Part shown: one piece after another, positions 18,362 to 28,214 of the stretch
Position numbering within the stretch: the first letter of the stretch is position 1
How the letters are laid out: each line of letters starts with the position of its first letter
Position numbers and translations under genes: made by a program
The notes under the pieces: model-generated
What the model was told of the DNA's origin: nothing
What the model saw: the letters and a program-made list of their open reading frames with translations, nothing else
Databases searched by the model: none
NCBI RefSeq assembly: GCF_017741935.1
Contig: NZ_JAGHMH010000013.1
Coordinates: forward strand, 303,389 to 367,388
Reading direction: 5' to 3'
DNA: 64,000 nucleotides
Source of the DNA: Rhizobium sp. 16-449-1b
GTDB lineage: Bacteria > Pseudomonadota > Alphaproteobacteria > Rhizobiales > Rhizobiaceae

Positions 18362-19291
18362 ATGCCAATCCTTCTTTTAGCTGAACACGACAACGTCAAT
18401 CTATCTGACCAAACGGCGAAGGCCCTCACGGCGGCCCTGAAAATCGGATCAGACATTCATGTCCTCGTCGCAGGTGACAACGCTCGGCCGGCTGCGGATG
18501 CAGCAGCAAAACTCGTCGGCGTATCGAAAGTCTTGCTTGCCGACCACCCGAGCCTCGGGAATCAATTGGCCGAGCCGCTTGCGGCGCTAGTTGTTTCACT
18601 TGCCCAAAACTATGAAGTTATCATCGCAGCGGCCACCGCTGTTGGGAAGAATGTTGCCCCTAGGGTTGCAGCGTTGCTGGACGTCGCTCAGGTCTCAGAG
18701 ATCATCGAGGTGGTTTCGGGCGACACATTCAAACGACCGATCTATGCCGGCAATGCTATTTTGACTGTCCAATCGACTGATGCAAAGAAAGTCATCACCG
18801 TGAGGACAGCGTCCTTCGCTTCTGCCTCCCAAGGCAATTTGGCTGCCGTCGAAGTGATTTCGGCGGCAGCCGATCCTGGGTTGTCGTCCCACGTTTCAGA
18901 CTCGTTGTCCTCGTCAGATCGACCTGAGTTGACTTCAGCAAAGATTATTATTTCCGGCGGCCGAGCGCTTGGCTCTGCCGAGAAGTTCACCGATGTTATT
19001 CTCCCCGTGGCAGACAAGCTTGGCGCGGCTGTAGGCGCTTCTCGCGCCGCCGTAGATGCCGGCTATGCGCCAAATGATTGGCAGGTTGGTCAGACAGGGA
19101 AAGTCGTCGCACCAGATCTTTACATCGCATGTGGAATTTCTGGGGCAATCCAGCATCTCGCTGGTATGAAGGATTCCAAGGTAATCGTCGCAATCAACAA
19201 GGATGATGAAGCGCCAATTTTCCAGGTTGCAGATTACGGGCTTGTTGGGGATTTGTTCGAAGTTCTTCCTGCGCTGCAAAAAGCACTTTGA
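18362..19291 (+). CDS. etfA: Electron transfer flavoprotein alpha subunit
   Basis: EtfA (309 residues) carries the FAD of the ETF dimer. The C-terminal FAD domain shows [23 protein letters not shown] and the near-invariant [18 protein letters not shown], ending in [17 protein letters not shown]. It is the second gene of the etfBA pair and is followed after 26 bases by a terminator-like hairpin. Electrons should go to the ETF-quinone oxidoreductase encoded at 46449. Confidence 0.96.
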   Translation: MPILLLAEHDNVNLSDQTAKALTAALKIGSDIHVLVAGDNARPAADAAAKLVGVSKVLLADHPSLGNQLAEPLAALVVSLAQNYEVIIAAATAVGKNVAPRVAALLDVAQVSEIIEVVSGDTFKRPIYAGNAILTVQSTDAKKVITVRTASFASASQGNLAAVEVISAAADPGLSSHVSDSLSSSDRPELTSAKIIISGGRALGSAEKFTDVILPVADKLGAAVGASRAAVDAGYAPNDWQVGQTGKVVAPDLYIACGISGAIQHLAGMKDSKVIVAINKDDEAPIFQVADYGLVGDLFEVLPALQKAL

Positions 19292-19317
19292 AGTCTCGAT
19301 TTGATCGAAAGATCAAC

Positions 19318-19340
19318 GGCCGCAGCTTTACGTTGCGGCC
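19318..19340 (+). terminator. Terminator-like hairpin after etfA
   Basis: GGCCGCA (19318-19324) pairs with TGCGGCC (19334-19340), extendable by a G-T and a C-G pair to nine pairs around a TTTAC loop. It lies 26 bases after the etfA stop, between the CoA module and the one-carbon module. Confidence 0.6.
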
Positions 19341-19370
19341 CCTGTGCCATTTATTGATGAGAGTATCTCC

Positions 19371-20255
19371 ATGTCAGCTCACGTTTTGACAATTACATGT
19401 AAGACAACTCGCGGGATCGTCGCCGCAATCACAAGTTATCTAGCTGATATTGGTTGCAATATCATCGATAGTTCTCAGTTCGATGACCTGGAAACAGGTC
19501 TATTCTTTATGCGGCTTACTTTCGTTTCCGAAGCCGGTGCGGAAAGGTCTGCGATTGCCGACGGCTTCTCCGCTGTGGCAACGCGGTTCGATATGCAATG
19601 GCAGCTGCACGATAGCGAGCACAAAATGAAGGTTCTGCTGATGGTATCGCGTTTCGGCCATTGTCTGAACGACCTGCTTTACCGCTGGAAAATTGGAGCG
19701 CTGCCTATCGATATTGTCGGCGTTGTCTCCAACCATTTCGATTATCAGAAGGTCGTAGTCAACCACGACATTCCCTTCCATCACATTAAGGTGACGAAGG
19801 AAAACAAACCTGAGGCCGAAGCTCAGCTGCTGCAGCTGCTAGAAAGTTCCGGCACAGAGCTCGTCGTGCTTGCGCGATACATGCAGGTGCTGTCGGATAC
19901 CATGTGCAAGAAGATGTCCGGTCGCATCATCAACATCCACCACTCCTTCTTGCCCAGCTTCAAGGGTGCGAACCCTTACAAGCAGGCTTACGAACGTGGC
20001 GTGAAGTTGATCGGTGCCACTGCGCACTACGTCACCGCCGACCTCGACGAAGGCCCGATCATCGAGCAAGATACGGCGCGCATAACCCACGCGCAGTCGG
20101 CCGATGACTATGTCTCGATCGGTCGAGATGTCGAGAGCCAGGTACTCGCTCGCGCCATCCATGCACATATTCATCACCGCACATTCATAAACGGCAATCG
20201 CACGGTCGTCTTCCCTGCCAGCCCAGGCTCCTTTGCCTCTGAGCGCATGGGCTAG
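19371..20255 (+). CDS. purU: Formyltetrahydrofolate deformylase PurU
   Basis: PurU hydrolyses 10-formyl-THF to formate and THF. The 294-residue protein has an N-terminal ACT domain (about 1-80) and a formyltransferase-fold domain (about 85-285) with the catalytic Asn-His-Asp set in NIHHSFLPSFKGANPY and GATAHYVTADLDEGPIIEQD. In this cluster it would release THF after methyl groups are oxidised via FolD, which follows three bases later. PurU-FolD pairs are a known feature of betaine/sarcosine demethylation clusters. I chose ATG 19371 from the family start. The segment about 19860-20170 has higher third-position GC than the rest. Confidence 0.94.
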   Translation: MSAHVLTITCKTTRGIVAAITSYLADIGCNIIDSSQFDDLETGLFFMRLTFVSEAGAERSAIADGFSAVATRFDMQWQLHDSEHKMKVLLMVSRFGHCLNDLLYRWKIGALPIDIVGVVSNHFDYQKVVVNHDIPFHHIKVTKENKPEAEAQLLQLLESSGTELVVLARYMQVLSDTMCKKMSGRIINIHHSFLPSFKGANPYKQAYERGVKLIGATAHYVTADLDEGPIIEQDTARITHAQSADDYVSIGRDVESQVLARAIHAHIHHRTFINGNRTVVFPASPGSFASERMG

Positions 20256-20258
20256 GAT

Positions 20259-21158
20259 ATGGTAGTAGTTATTGAGGGGAAGAAAGTAGCTTCCACCGTA
20301 ATTGGCCGAGTAAAAGAGGCCACCAGCAAATTGGCCGGGCTGCGGAACATCAAGCCGGGGCTAGCTGTTGTAATCGTGGGCGACGATCCAGCAAGTCATA
20401 GTTACGTGGGTGCGAAGAGTCGTATGGCCAAGGAATGCGGCTTTGCATCGGTTCAGTATACGCTTCCGTCAGACACGACCCAGGATGATTTGCTCGGTTT
20501 GGTCGAAGCACTGAACGTCGACCCGACCGTTCACGGGATCTTGGTACAACTACCCCTACCTGAGCCGCTGCAATCTGATTCGATCATACAGTCCATTCGC
20601 CCCGAAAAAGACGTTGACGGCCTGAACGTCGTCAATGCTGGAAAGTTAGCGGTAGGAGATGTCACGACAGGCCTCGTTTCCTGCACCCCTGCCGGGGCCA
20701 TGGTGTTGATCAGGCAAGCCCACGGAGAAGATCTTTCCGGGCTACACGCCGTTGTCGTTGGTCGATCGAACTTGTTTGGAAAGCCCATGGCGCAGCTCCT
20801 GCTCAATTCGAACGCGACCGTTACGATCGCGCACTCTCGTACAAAGGACCTAGCCGCGATCTGCCGGACTGCAGACATCTTGGTCGTAGCGGTCGGCCGA
20901 CCTCAAATGGTTAAGGGCCACTGGCTGAAGACGGGCGCAACGGTGATCGACGTAGGGATAAATCGCATCGCGGTTTCTGGACCCAGCGAGGCGAAGACAC
21001 GCCTTGTGGGCGATGTAGCATTCGATGAGTGCAAGGATATTGCGAGCGTAATAACGCCTGTACCTGGAGGCGTGGGACCTATGACCATCGCGATGCTGAT
21101 GGCAAATACTGTTATTGCGGCCCATCGGGCAGCTGGCGTCGATGCGCCGCGCTTTTAG
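20259..21158 (+). CDS. folD: Methylenetetrahydrofolate dehydrogenase/cyclohydrolase FolD
   Basis: FolD (299 residues) oxidises 5,10-methylene-THF to 5,10-methenyl-THF with NADP and hydrolyses it to 10-formyl-THF. Signatures are [15 protein letters not shown] with the catalytic lysine, the [10 protein letters not shown] motif, [16 protein letters not shown] of the nucleotide domain, and the C-terminal [15 protein letters not shown]. It directly follows purU and precedes the FAD-GcvT dehydrogenase, giving a complete route from N-methyl to formate. This is likely an extra copy beside the chromosomal housekeeping gene. Confidence 0.96.
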   Translation: MVVVIEGKKVASTVIGRVKEATSKLAGLRNIKPGLAVVIVGDDPASHSYVGAKSRMAKECGFASVQYTLPSDTTQDDLLGLVEALNVDPTVHGILVQLPLPEPLQSDSIIQSIRPEKDVDGLNVVNAGKLAVGDVTTGLVSCTPAGAMVLIRQAHGEDLSGLHAVVVGRSNLFGKPMAQLLLNSNATVTIAHSRTKDLAAICRTADILVVAVGRPQMVKGHWLKTGATVIDVGINRIAVSGPSEAKTRLVGDVAFDECKDIASVITPVPGGVGPMTIAMLMANTVIAAHRAAGVDAPRF

Positions 21159-21384
21159 AAAATTCTAGCTCGTCCCGCGGGAACTGTACCTTAGGCGTGC
21201 TTCGCTGCCAATTTCGTAGCATGTGCCTCGAACCCCGACACCTGACCGCACCCGATCTAGCGGTCGGTTTGGCGTGCAGAAGCGTCGCTATTAGCCCGGT
21301 TGGCTGAGCTATTAGATATCGTTGCTTGCGAGAAAGTCTCGTGAGTTTTTATCATCTGCCTATCTATTTGGAGGGTCTATCACC

Positions 21385-23793
21385 ATGAAATCTCATGCAC
21401 GAGTGTTAGTGTTGGGCGGCGGTATTCACGGCGTGAGCACGCTTTACTATCTCGCGCGCGAAGGTTGGACCGACGCCGTACTCATCGAAAAGGGCGAGCT
21501 CACCTCGGGAACGACGTGGCACGCTGCCGGACAATGCCCCCATTTTAATGGAAGCCTCAACTTCGCGAAAATCTGCGATGAGGGGATTAAAATGTACAGT
21601 TCTCTTGAAGAAGAGACTGGCCAAGCAACTGGTTGGCACAAAGCAGGCGGCATACGCTTGGCGCGGGATCAAGACGAGCTCAACTGGCATAAAAATGTTG
21701 TCGGCATTGCAAAGCAGGCCGGTGTCGAGGCTCATGTCGTCGGCCTTGATGAAATTCGGCAACTCCATCCTTTCCTCGAGCTCCACGACGTTGTCGGGGG
21801 TACCTACACACCCAATGATGGGCACGTAGATCCCACAAGCGCCACCAATGCGTTTGCCATTGCGGCGCGATCGCTCGGTGCCACGATTTACAAGCATACC
21901 CTGGCGTCCGATATCAAGCGCACGGGTGACGGTTGGACGGTTTACACCGACAAGGGCAACATAACTTGTGAACACTTGGTGATTGCTGCCGGTTTCTTTA
22001 CCACGAAGGTCGGCAACTGGCTCGGACTCAACGTCCCGCTTGTAAACGTGGTGCATCAATACCTTGTGACAGATCCGGTGGATGAACTGCGCGATCGCCC
22101 CGGCGAATTACCTGTCGTTCGCGATCCAGGTTCTTCATCCTATATGCGGCAAGAACAAAAGGGGCTGTTGGGTGGGCCTTACGAGACCGCTGGCATCCGA
22201 CTCCACACAAACGATGTTCCTTGGTCGTTTGACATGGATCTTCTGCCGCCCGACCTCGACCATATCTCACCTTGGCTCGAGCAGATGATGGAGCGCATGC
22301 CGCTCTTTGGAAGTGTTGGCGTTCGGCGCGTAATTTCTGGCTTCATCGCACATACGCCAGACCTCGTTCCTCTGGTTGGACCGGCGCCAGGACTCAAAAA
22401 TGTCTGGCTTAACTGTGGTTCCACGACTGGGATTGCCCAAGGTCCTGGCTGCAGCAAGTACTTGGCGCAGTGGATGGTCCATGGTTCGGCTGATATTAGC
22501 ATGACTGGACTCGATCCGCGCCGCTACGGTGACATCCACAACGGCGATTGGGTTCGAGAGCGCACGATCGAAGCCTCGTCACATATGTACGACCTGCATC
22601 CGCCCGGTTACTACTATAAAAGCGGCCGTCCCTTGCGCGTATCCCCGATTCACGAAGAACTGGCCGCCAAAGGTGCTCAGTTCGGCGAATCTATGGGTTG
22701 GGAGCGCGTAAAGTACTTCTCAAATGGCGAACCGGAGCACATGAGCTATAGCCAGAACAGCTCGTTCAGTACGGTCGCGGAAGAGTGCAAGGCCGTTCGC
22801 GAAGCCATTGGAGTACTCGACCTTTCGAGCTTTTCCAAATTCGAAGTCAGCGGAGCGGATGCGGAAGCGTTCATCAATCGAACCTTCGCAAACCGCGCGC
22901 CGAGGAAGCCAGGCGACATTGCACTCTGCCATCTCCTGACAGCGGGTGGAGAAATAAATGCAGAAATCACCGTTACGCGCATCGACGAGCAGCTTTTCTA
23001 TATGACGAGCGCCGGTTCTATGCAGGTTCGCGACTTCAATCTCCTCAACGAGGCTGTAAACCCGGATGAGGATGTCAAGGTCACGGACATCACAGAGAAC
23101 TACGGTGTGTTGGTCGTTTCAGGTCCCCGCACCCGTGACGTGTTGTCGAAGCTCACCGATGCCGACCTCAGCACCGCTGCATTCCCATGGCTTAAAGCGC
23201 GCACGATCCAGATCGAAGGTGCAAGTGTTCGAGCACTGAGAATCTCCTATGCCGGCGAACTCGGCTGGGAACTCCATGTACCGATTGGATCGCTTCGCAA
23301 GGTCTACCTCTCTCTTATGAAGGCCGGTGCAGACCACGGCATCAAGGACTTTGGCCTCTATGCCCTTAATTGCCTGCGCATGGAAAAGGCTTATCGTGGC
23401 TTCGGCTCGGAACTAACGAACGAGATTTCTCTGGTAGAAGCCGATATGGATCGCTTCTACTCGCTGAAAAAAGATATCTTTGTAGGTAAGGCTGGAATTG
23501 AGAAGCGCCTCGCCGAAGGAGTGAAAATCAAGCTTGCTTACGTGGCAATTGAAGCTCCTCATCTCGACGTTATCGGTCAGGAGCCAGCCTATTCCGGCGA
23601 CCGCATCATTGGGTCAGTTACTTCTGGCGGCTTCGGTCACGCAGTCGGCAAGAATCTAGCTTTCGTTTACGTCGAGCCGGAGTTCGCGGCCAAGGATTCT
23701 ACATTCGACATCGAAATGAATGGCGAGCGTTACAAGGCTGTAGTTCTGGGCGATCCGATCTACGATCCTGCCAACGAACGCCTGAGAGCTTGA
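21385..23793 (+). CDS. FAD-GcvT demethylating dehydrogenase (dimethylglycine/sarcosine dehydrogenase family)
   Basis: An 802-residue fusion. The N-terminal DAO-type FAD domain (about 1-400) has GGGIHG and His46 in TTWHAAG, the position of the covalent FAD link in dimethylglycine dehydrogenase. The C-terminal aminomethyltransferase (GcvT) domains (about 430-800) bind tetrahydrofolate. Such enzymes oxidise an N-methyl amino acid and transfer the carbon to THF as methylene-THF. The adjacent folD and purU and the Rieske pair at 35-37 kb fit serial demethylation. Substrate unknown; an N-methyl-beta-alanine type is my guess. The start at 21385 follows TTGGAGGG; an extension to 21322 lacks this. Confidence 0.9.
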   Translation: MKSHARVLVLGGGIHGVSTLYYLAREGWTDAVLIEKGELTSGTTWHAAGQCPHFNGSLNFAKICDEGIKMYSSLEEETGQATGWHKAGGIRLARDQDELNWHKNVVGIAKQAGVEAHVVGLDEIRQLHPFLELHDVVGGTYTPNDGHVDPTSATNAFAIAARSLGATIYKHTLASDIKRTGDGWTVYTDKGNITCEHLVIAAGFFTTKVGNWLGLNVPLVNVVHQYLVTDPVDELRDRPGELPVVRDPGSSSYMRQEQKGLLGGPYETAGIRLHTNDVPWSFDMDLLPPDLDHISPWLEQMMERMPLFGSVGVRRVISGFIAHTPDLVPLVGPAPGLKNVWLNCGSTTGIAQGPGCSKYLAQWMVHGSADISMTGLDPRRYGDIHNGDWVRERTIEASSHMYDLHPPGYYYKSGRPLRVSPIHEELAAKGAQFGESMGWERVKYFSNGEPEHMSYSQNSSFSTVAEECKAVREAIGVLDLSSFSKFEVSGADAEAFINRTFANRAPRKPGDIALCHLLTAGGEINAEITVTRIDEQLFYMTSAGSMQVRDFNLLNEAVNPDEDVKVTDITENYGVLVVSGPRTRDVLSKLTDADLSTAAFPWLKARTIQIEGASVRALRISYAGELGWELHVPIGSLRKVYLSLMKAGADHGIKDFGLYALNCLRMEKAYRGFGSELTNEISLVEADMDRFYSLKKDIFVGKAGIEKRLAEGVKIKLAYVAIEAPHLDVIGQEPAYSGDRIIGSVTSGGFGHAVGKNLAFVYVEPEFAAKDSTFDIEMNGERYKAVVLGDPIYDPANERLRA

Positions 23794-23840
23794 ATTCTGC
23801 GGTCCCGGACCAGGGCCCAGATTCTCTCAAACAACAAACA

Positions 23841-23867
23841 GTTCCCGGGCTGAATTACCCCGGGAAC
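23841..23867 (+). terminator. Terminator-like hairpin after the demethylating dehydrogenase
   Basis: GTTCCCGGG and its exact complement form a 9-bp stem around a 9-base loop, 47 bases after the stop. It is followed by ACAAAG and has no T-run. It separates the one-carbon genes from the exported hydrolase. Confidence 0.6.
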
Positions 23868-24050
23868 AAAGTGAGCATACAGAAGGCGCTGTGGCATTCG
23901 CCCAGAGACACCTCGCTCCTCTTCGTTATCTCAATCGATCAAGTTCGACGTTCTCTTGTGGGTTCAAACGCTTTCTTGGTTCCCGCTTTTTTGATCGCGG
24001 GCGAGCAATCCGGCTATCCCCCACCGCGAAGAGTTGGGGCAGCAGCGGAG

Positions 24051-24070
24051 CGGCCGACAAACGTCGGCCG
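24051..24070 (+). promoter_or_regulatory. Hairpin just before the ribosome binding site of the exported hydrolase
   Basis: CGGCCGAC and its exact complement form an 8-bp stem with an AAAC loop, ending 10 bases before the AGGAG of the hydrolase gene. It could be a leader stem that affects stability or translation, or a chance palindrome. Confidence 0.35.
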
Positions 24071-24092
24071 ATTAACAAGAGGAGAAGAGTTC

Positions 24093-24971
24093 ATGAAATT
24101 CATACCGTGGCTAGCAGCTATGTTGCTTACAGCCTTCACCATTCCGGCACACGCGGAGTTCGTAAAGCTCTCCGACGATCTGACAATTCACTATCAGGTC
24201 GCGGGGCAGGGCAACCAGGTCATTCTCTTTGTGCCGGGCTGGACGATGGCCTCTGACGTTTTTGAAAAACAAATGGCTCATTTCGCCGACTCCAAGACCT
24301 ACAAGTTCATTTCCTATGACCCAAGGAGCCAAGGGCAATCCACGCATACGAGCGAGGGGAATTTCTACGAACAGCATGGCCGTGACTTAGCTCTGTTTAT
24401 TGAAAAGCTTGGCCTGAAAAATATTGTTCTTGGCGGATGGTCATGTGGTGGCTTTGATGTTCTGTCGTATGTCCACCAGTTCGGGAGCAACAATCTAAAG
24501 GGCTTCATCATGATTGACGCGGCGCCCTCGGGCCTTGGCGCCGATAACACAAAAGACTGGGTCTGGTACAATCAAGATGACCACGACGGATTTCGGGCGT
24601 ACTTCACCCAAGGGCCACTCCTTGATCGCGAAAAAAATAACGCCGAATTTGCTCAGTGGATGGTCAAGAGTGCGACGCCGGACTACATGGATTGGATCAC
24701 GAGAATTTCCAACATGACATCGTCTGGCGTAGCAGCTCTACTAAACGAGTCGTCTGCCTATCAAAATTATCGCGACGACCTGAAGGCGATGGAGGGCAAG
24801 GTCCCGCTTCTTTACGTCGTTCGTGACGACTGGAAAGACACGATGCCCACATGGGCAAAAGCAAACACTCCCTCGGCGATGCAGAAAGTTATGCCAAAGC
24901 ATATGTCGTTCTGGGAAGACGCGCCTCTGTTTAACGGATATCTCGACGAATATCTCAAGTCGATTAGATAG
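24093..24971 (+). CDS. Exported alpha/beta hydrolase
   Basis: A 292-residue alpha/beta hydrolase with an N-terminal signal peptide: MKFIPW, a hydrophobic stretch to about residue 18, and likely cleavage after AHA. The nucleophile elbow is GGWSCGG (Gly-x-Ser-x-Gly), the oxyanion region is FVPGWTMASD, and a late acidic residue and histidine fit a triad. It is probably periplasmic, where it might split an ester or amide form of the substrate before uptake. I chose the ATG at 24093 because of its AGGAG and the signal peptide; a longer reading frame starts at 23790. It is flanked by hairpins and converges with dadA. Confidence 0.82.
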   Translation: MKFIPWLAAMLLTAFTIPAHAEFVKLSDDLTIHYQVAGQGNQVILFVPGWTMASDVFEKQMAHFADSKTYKFISYDPRSQGQSTHTSEGNFYEQHGRDLALFIEKLGLKNIVLGGWSCGGFDVLSYVHQFGSNNLKGFIMIDAAPSGLGADNTKDWVWYNQDDHDGFRAYFTQGPLLDREKNNAEFAQWMVKSATPDYMDWITRISNMTSSGVAALLNESSAYQNYRDDLKAMEGKVPLLYVVRDDWKDTMPTWAKANTPSAMQKVMPKHMSFWEDAPLFNGYLDEYLKSIR

Positions 24972-25044
24972 GTTTGGACCATCCCTGTTAAAGTTGACAG
25001 GGACAACCTACCAAGCTTTCTGAACTTCTTAGCAGCCGACTTCG

Positions 25045-25073
25045 CGTCGCGCGATAGCGCGACGTTCCTTTTT
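25045..25073 (+). terminator. Rho-independent terminator of the exported hydrolase gene
   Basis: CGTCGCGC-GATA-GCGCGACG, a perfect 8-bp stem, followed by TTCCTTTTT. It lies 74 bases after the hydrolase stop and between convergent genes. A weaker 7-bp hairpin is at 24983-25004. Confidence 0.8.
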
Positions 25074-25136
25074 GAGAACTCGGCAACATTTAAAATTTGG
25101 CTTGGCCTTGGCTCCCGGCGAGCGTCACGGGACGCT

Positions 25137-26438
25137 TCAAAAAATCCTCATTGGGTAAATTGCTTCATGCCTTTTAACGCTCTCGGCTGGCGCATAGCGA
25201 CTGATCGCTAGACCGCTAGCGTCGATATCGGAGCATCTTCCGCTTACAAGATCGCTGATCACTCGTGCGGATCCTGTACTCATTGTCCAGCCAAGCGTGC
25301 CATGACCGGTGTTAAGGTATAAACCGGTGATCTTTGTTGGCCCAACAACCGGTGTACCATCCGGAGTCATCGGCCGAAGGCCTGACCAGAAGCTTGCTTT
25401 TGCGACATCGCCGCCTGGGAAGAGATCGGTAACCGAATGTTCAAGAGTTCGCCTGCGCGCTTTTCCCAAATCGTTGGTGTAGCCGGAAATCTCTGCCATC
25501 CCGCCGACGCGGATCCGGTCACCGAGGCGAGTAATCGCAATCTTGTATGTCTCGTCCATTACCGTTGACTCGGGAGACCGGGACGAGTCGACGATCGGAA
25601 GGGTCAGTGAGTAGCCTTTAACCGGGTACACCGGGAGATTAATGCCGAAGGGCTTCAATAGAAGGGGCGAATAGCTTCCAAGTGAAACGACGACCGCGTC
25701 AGCAGCGAGCCGCCCGCCATCCGTCAGAACGCCATTAACCCTCCCGCCTTCTACGTCTAAGCCGATGATTTTCGTACTATAAGAGAACCGCACGCCGAGC
25801 TCTTCCGCTTTCTTTGAGAGAGCGTTAGCGAACTTGAAGCAGTCTCCAGTCTCATCATTCGGAGTCAGCAATCCACCGACAAATTTTTCGCGCACATTTG
25901 CTAGCGCGGGTTCGTACCGAATGCAGGCGTCTCGATCAAGAACTTCGAAAGCTATCCCATCAGCTGCCAAAGCCTTTACGTCCTTGGCCGACGCGTCGAG
26001 CTGGGCTTGCGTCCGGAAGAGCTGGAGAGTCCCCTGTTTACGCTCATCGTAGGCGATACCCGTTTCTTCCCGTAGCTCGGCAAGCGCCAGCCGGCTGTAG
26101 TCGGCAAGGCGCAGCATGCGGCTCTTGTTGAGAGCATACCTATCAGATGTGCAGTTCGACAGCATCTTCACCAACCACGAAAGCATGGCGGTATCGAACT
26201 TAGGCCGGAGAATCAGAGGAGCATGCTCCATGAAAATCCATTTAAGGGCTTTCTGCGGGATTCCTGGTGCTGCCCATGGTGAACAATAGCCGAATGACAC
26301 TTCGCCTGCGTTGGCAAAGCTTGTTTCCAAAGCAGGACCAGTCTGGCGGTCGAGAACTATGACTTCGTGCCCGGCCTTAGCCAGTTGATAAGCAGAGGTA
26401 ACGCCGATGATGCCAGCGCCCAGAACTGCGACTTTCAT
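25137..26438 (-). CDS. dadA: D-amino acid dehydrogenase DadA
   Basis: A 433-residue FAD-dependent deaminating dehydrogenase. It begins [19 protein letters not shown] (Rossmann FAD motif), has [20 protein letters not shown] typical of DadA, and ends with [21 protein letters not shown]. DadA oxidises D-alanine and other D-amino acids to oxo acids and ammonia, passing electrons to the membrane quinone pool. alr lies 32 bases upstream on the same strand, giving the classical L-alanine to D-alanine to pyruvate route. Here it would regenerate the pyruvate consumed by the beta-alanine aminotransferase. Confidence 0.93.
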   Translation of the reverse strand: MKVAVLGAGIIGVTSAYQLAKAGHEVIVLDRQTGPALETSFANAGEVSFGYCSPWAAPGIPQKALKWIFMEHAPLILRPKFDTAMLSWLVKMLSNCTSDRYALNKSRMLRLADYSRLALAELREETGIAYDERKQGTLQLFRTQAQLDASAKDVKALAADGIAFEVLDRDACIRYEPALANVREKFVGGLLTPNDETGDCFKFANALSKKAEELGVRFSYSTKIIGLDVEGGRVNGVLTDGGRLAADAVVVSLGSYSPLLLKPFGINLPVYPVKGYSLTLPIVDSSRSPESTVMDETYKIAITRLGDRIRVGGMAEISGYTNDLGKARRRTLEHSVTDLFPGGDVAKASFWSGLRPMTPDGTPVVGPTKITGLYLNTGHGTLGWTMSTGSARVISDLVSGRCSDIDASGLAISRYAPAESVKRHEAIYPMRIF

Positions 26439-26470
26439 GATAACCTCTTTTGATACGGCTCTTTCGGCCG

Positions 26471-27604
26471 TTAGCGATACTGACGGTGATAGCGATGACC
26501 GAGTCCGGTCAGGATTTCATATGAGATCGTTCCCGCTTCGCGAGCGACCTCCTCGAGCGTGTGATTGGGGCCAATTACTTCGACGAGGCTGCCGAGCCCA
26601 ATGGTCCCTTCGGGTAGAGCGGTGATATCGATCGTAATACTGTCCATGGAGACACGGCCAACGATAGGAAGGCGCAGGCCAGCGTAGTAGACCGCGCCTC
26701 GGTCGCTTAAGGATCGTGGCAGCCCATCTGCATAGCCGGCCGCAATCGTGGCAAGACGAGTTTCACTCTCGGTGACATGTACGCCCCCATACCCAACCTT
26801 CGTGTTTGCTGGCACTGAGCGGGTCTGAACAACGGCGACATCGAGGCGAACGACCGCCTCCATCGGCGTCGGTTTGTTGGTAGGCGCGCCTCCATAAAGA
26901 GCGATGCCAGGGCGAGCTAAACCCAATCGATACGGCTGGCCGAGAAAAAGACCCCCGGAATTCGCAAAGGACAAATCGTACCCGGGAAACTCCATCGCTA
27001 TGGCGTGGATTTGTTCTAGCTGATCCCAGTTTTGCGCGTTGTTCTCATCATCAGCAGAGGCGAGATGGCTCATCAGGAAAAGGACTTCGATGTCAGATCC
27101 CTCAGCAAGGTCCGCCGCAAGAAGTGAGCGCTCTACGGGAGGGAGGCCAAGGCGCGACATCCCGGTGTCGAATTGCACGGCGGCCCGCAGGCGGCGTCCG
27201 AGTCTGCCGGCCGTCGCCGCCCAGTTGCGCCATTGCTGGAAAGAATTGACGACGGGAACAATATTTTCATTAGCGCAAATGTCTTCATTGCCCGGCTGCA
27301 GCCCATTGAGTACGAAGATCTTCGCGTCGTCGGGCAGGGCGGGACGAAGTTTAATCGCCTCCACAAATTGCGCGACGAAGAAGTGCCGGCAACCGAGACT
27401 GTAGACTTTGGCTGCTACGCGGTCCGCACCAAGGCCGTATGCGTCTGCCTTCACGACCGCCCCAACAGCTCCCGGCGCGGCCTCCCGCGCAAGCTTTTCG
27501 AAGTTGCGGCCAATTGCCGCTAGATCGATCGTGAGATAGCCGGAAGCGCCCTCTACACCGCCGACATCATCGATCTCAAGCTCCTTGGATCTTACCGTTC
27601 TCAA
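26471..27604 (-). CDS. alr: Alanine racemase (catabolic DadX-type)
   Basis: A 377-residue fold-type III PLP racemase. The PLP lysine lies in [15 protein letters not shown] and the second catalytic tyrosine in KVGYGGVH; the C-terminal domain has [11 protein letters not shown]. It interconverts L- and D-alanine. Paired with dadA downstream and divergent from an Lrp-family regulator, it is more likely catabolic than for cell wall supply. A strong inverted repeat lies in the 116-bp divergent region. The start could be downstream of 27604, since the first 20 residues are not conserved. Confidence 0.92.
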   Translation of the reverse strand: MRTVRSKELEIDDVGGVEGASGYLTIDLAAIGRNFEKLAREAAPGAVGAVVKADAYGLGADRVAAKVYSLGCRHFFVAQFVEAIKLRPALPDDAKIFVLNGLQPGNEDICANENIVPVVNSFQQWRNWAATAGRLGRRLRAAVQFDTGMSRLGLPPVERSLLAADLAEGSDIEVLFLMSHLASADDENNAQNWDQLEQIHAIAMEFPGYDLSFANSGGLFLGQPYRLGLARPGIALYGGAPTNKPTPMEAVVRLDVAVVQTRSVPANTKVGYGGVHVTESETRLATIAAGYADGLPRSLSDRGAVYYAGLRLPIVGRVSMDSITIDITALPEGTIGLGSLVEVIGPNHTLEEVAREAGTISYEILTGLGHRYHRQYR

Positions 27605-27637
27605 CTGACATCCCCGTGCCTAAAACTGCAGAAACAG

Positions 27638-27681
27638 TATTGAAATAATCGTGGAATATCTCAGCAAAATGTATTTCAATA
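27638..27681. promoter_or_regulatory. Candidate Lrp-family operator between alr and the regulator gene
   Basis: TATTGAAATA at 27638-27647 and its exact complement TATTTCAATA at 27672-27681, with centres 34 bases apart (about three helical turns), in an AT-rich divergent region. Long spacing on one DNA face suits an Lrp octamer. Regulation of alr-dadA and of the regulator itself is inferred. Confidence 0.55.
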
Positions 27682-27720
27682 TTCGAAAATGGCGTGTTTA
27701 TTAGCTGAATTAGCGACTTT

Positions 27721-28197
27721 TTGGAGAAATCGACGGTGCCGGCACTGGACGCAATCGACCGAAATATCATCAGGCTTTTGCGCCTTAATGCGCGCACTTC
27801 CAACGCCCACCTTGCAGAGGAGGTTGGACTATCACCATCCGCTTGCATGCGCCGCATCAAGATAATGGAAGAGGCAGGGGTAATACGCGGTTACACCGCG
27901 GTGGTAGACACGTCGAACGTGGAGTCAACGATTGCGGTCATCATTAATATCACGCTCGAAAGGCAGACCGAAGAACATCTGGATCGCTTCGAGGCGGCCG
28001 TCCGGAAATATCCGGAGATCCGCGAGTGCTTTCTGATGACTGGAGGGTCGGACTACCTTCTCCGGGTCGAGGTTGCAAATGCCGGAGACTTTGAGAGGAT
28101 TCACAAGGAAATTCTTTCAAAGCTACCTGGGGTATTGCGAATTCACTCAAGCTTCTCCATCCGAAACGTACTCGCCACGAAGCCGAAGCGGGCCTAG
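27721..28197 (+). CDS. Lrp/AsnC-family regulator of alr-dadA
   Basis: A 158-residue protein with the Lrp N-terminal helix-turn-helix (LDAIDRNIIRLLRLNARTS and VGLSPSACMRRIKIMEEAG) and a C-terminal RAM effector domain (about 75-150). The local pattern, divergent from alr and dadA, matches the DadR/alanine-catabolism arrangement of proteobacteria, so alanine is a likely effector. The start codon is uncertain: TTG at 27721 or GTG at 27736, since there is no ATG before the conserved domain. It converges on panB with 17 bases between stops. Confidence 0.88.
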   Translation: MEKSTVPALDAIDRNIIRLLRLNARTSNAHLAEEVGLSPSACMRRIKIMEEAGVIRGYTAVVDTSNVESTIAVIINITLERQTEEHLDRFEAAVRKYPEIRECFLMTGGSDYLLRVEVANAGDFERIHKEILSKLPGVLRIHSSFSIRNVLATKPKRA

Positions 28198-28214
28198 GAA
28201 GCGAGACGTCGCGA

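Noticed and set aside
21160..21175. TAGAA-AA-TTCTA after folD, similar to the shared motif
   Set aside because: The arms are two bases further apart and the CATT/AATG flanks are missing, so I did not count it with sites A to D.
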